NCBI RefSeq assembly: GCF_042667405.1
Contig: NZ_JBHVAL010000012.1
Coordinates: 1 to 64,000 of the forward strand
Reading direction: 5' to 3'
DNA: 64,000 nucleotides
Origin: Arthrobacter sp042667405
GTDB lineage: Bacteria; Actinomycetota; Actinomycetes; Actinomycetales; Micrococcaceae
Position numbers and translations under genes: made by a program. Positions 63,110-64,000 of the stretch are shown one piece after another. Each line of letters begins with the position of its first letter. Position 1 is the stretch's first letter. Under the pieces are notes generated by a model, which saw only the letters and a list, made by a program, of their open reading frames with translations, was not told the DNA's origin and made no database searches.

Positions 63110-63289
63110 CTTTCACGGCCGACGCACCCCTTTCCGCCGCGCGCGCCAGTAGCTCATCGGCCTCGCGCCCTTTTGCGCCCTTCGCACCCGTGGTTACAGG
63201 TGCGCGCCGCGCAAAGTGGCGCGATGACGGCCGCCTGATTTTCAAGCAGTGATGAAAACTGATTTCTATGAGCAGTTTCAATCATCTTC
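63110..63289. other. Intergenic stretch with GC-rich inverted segments
   Basis: About 180 bases without a gene. It holds nested GC-rich stems, among them CGCACC-N10-GGTGCG near 63184-63204. A 22-base part around GGTTAC resembles the reverse complement of a segment in the 205-bp repeats (about 17 matches by eye). Beyond it the DNA becomes AT-richer toward the ABC permease promoter. Confidence 0.5.
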
Positions 63290-63318
63290 TTGCAAAAGTC
63301 TGATAGCTCCTTTATGGT
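63290..63318 (+). promoter_or_regulatory. Promoter of the ABC permease operon
   Basis: TTGCAA (63290-63295), a 17-base spacer, and TATGGT (63313-63318). It is the best housekeeping-type promoter in the window. Confidence 0.7.
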
Positions 63319-63320
63319 TT

Positions 63321-63334
63321 GTTAAACGGTTAAC
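63321..63334 (+). promoter_or_regulatory. LacI-family-like operator
   Basis: GTTAAACGGTTAAC is a near-palindrome with a central CG and one mismatched pair, the usual shape of LacI-family sites. It starts two bases after the -10, overlapping the start of transcription, so repression would be by roadblock. Confidence 0.6.
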
Positions 63335-63388
63335 GAGCGTGGCGCGAATCACAATGACGGATTCGCGCTCAGCACTTGAGGAGACAGC

Positions 63389-64000
63389 ATGAACTCGACG
63401 ACGGAACAAGCTCCGGCATTGCCCGAAGCCCGCCGAGTCCCACCCGGCACGGGTGGAAACGCCCTCGAAACCGGTGCGAAGAAACGAAAGACGAACAAAG
63501 CCCCGCAGAAGAGCTTCCGGTCCCGTCTGCGGCGGGACAAGCAAATGCTCCTCATGATGGTGCCGGGCGTTTTGTTCCTGCTGCTGTTCTTCTACATCCC
63601 TATCCTTGGCAACGTCATCGCCTTCCAGGACTACCAGCCGTACCTCGGCATCGGAGACAGCCTCTGGGTGGGCTGGCAGAACTTCGTGGACTTGTTCGGC
63701 AACCCCGACTTCATCCACGCTTTCTGGAACACCCTGTACCTGGCCGCCTGGCAGCTGGTCTTCCTGTTCCCCGTGCCGCTGGTCCTGGCACTGATCGTGG
63801 ACTCCCTCATCAGCACCCGGGTCCGGAAGATCTTCCAGAGCATCGCCTATTTGCCGCACTTCCTGTCGTGGGTGCTGGTGATCGCGTTCTTCCAGCAAAT
63901 GCTCGGCGGGGCCGGCTTCGTCAACAACCTGCTCCGGGATTGGGGCATGGAACCCATTCCCTTCATGACCAACCCGGAAACCTTCCCCGTGATGGTGGTG
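63389..64000 (+). CDS. Sugar ABC transporter permease, LplB type (5' part only)
   Basis: Runs off the end of the window; 204 residues are visible. An unusual cytoplasmic N-terminus of about 50 Pro/Lys/Arg-rich residues precedes TM1 (LLMMVPGVLFLLLFFYIPI). Then come IAFQDYQPYLGIGDSLWVGW, NFVDLFGNPDFIHAFWNTLYL in pieces, and AYLPHFLSWVLVIAFFQQML. This pattern marks the LplB/YtcP-like permeases of binding-protein-dependent oligosaccharide importers. The start is ATG 63389 after GAGGAG. A second permease and a binding protein probably follow beyond the window. Confidence 0.92.
   Translation, partial: MNSTTEQAPALPEARRVPPGTGGNALETGAKKRKTNKAPQKSFRSRLRRDKQMLLMMVPGVLFLLLFFYIPILGNVIAFQDYQPYLGIGDSLWVGWQNFVDLFGNPDFIHAFWNTLYLAAWQLVFLFPVPLVLALIVDSLISTRVRKIFQSIAYLPHFLSWVLVIAFFQQMLGGAGFVNNLLRDWGMEPIPFMTNPETFPVMVV

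Overview
The window looks like chromosome from a high-GC Gram-positive actinobacterium of the Arthrobacter/Paenarthrobacter type (Micrococcaceae). The basis is the biased third-codon GC, the birA / accD-accE / maf-accA3 gene order typical of Actinobacteria, a 78-residue AccE-type carboxylase subunit, GatCAB, a long NAD-dependent ligase, and many genes whose start codon sits 6-7 bases after a TANNNT box (apparent leaderless transcripts). Genus is an inference. No tRNA, rRNA, CRISPR array, phage or insertion sequence was seen. A 99-base run of N lies at 8553-8651.

Layout. (1) 1-17.1 kb: acyl-CoA carboxylase region. accA3 and maf lie on the minus strand and accD-accE lie further right. Between them sit a TetR/MMPL efflux pair, a YbjQ-like protein, a DctA-type symporter, a ~1.06 kb array of 202-207 bp tandem repeats, and a DUF885 peptidase-like gene. 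An SDR gene and birA diverge from accD, followed by a PH-domain membrane protein and a class III adenylate cyclase. (2) 17.2-45.9 kb: the most distinctive region. Two adjacent paralogous giant proteins of about 2,040 residues (membrane anchor, propeller-like head, about 11 cadherin-like repeats, FN3 repeats) are followed by a tightly coupled run: MoxR ATPase, DUF58, transglutaminase-like TgpA protein lacking its Cys, zinc-ribbon/RDD/FHA, PP2C phosphatase, FHA protein, Ser/Thr kinase, a small unrecognised protein, and a three-ATPase FtsK/EccC-like motor with an N-terminal FHA domain. It resembles a type VII secretion core but shows no WXG100, EccB, EccD, EccE or mycosin gene. (3) 46-53 kb: ligA, an inositol-phosphatase-like gene, a RecF-like ATPase, an LLM flavin monooxygenase, a GNAT acetyltransferase and a RidA protein. 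(4) 53-57 kb: a CitB/CitA-type two-component system divergent from a CitMHS citrate transporter. (5) 57-64 kb: an LCP cell-wall ligase, a small membrane protein, gatCAB, a secreted DUF5666-like protein, and the start of an LplB-type sugar ABC permease behind a promoter with a LacI-like operator.

How the genes fit together. AccA3, AccD, AccE and BirA form a biotin-dependent acyl-CoA carboxylase set with its biotinylating enzyme. The 17-46 kb region reads as one envelope or secretion machine: surface-exposed giant proteins, a MoxR-DUF58-TgpA module that may assemble or remodel them, phosphorylation control by kinase, phosphatase and FHA readers, and a membrane ATPase motor. The citrate genes form a sensor-transporter unit. 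Positions and motifs come from reading the sequence; family assignments come from recognising conserved motifs and not from a database search.
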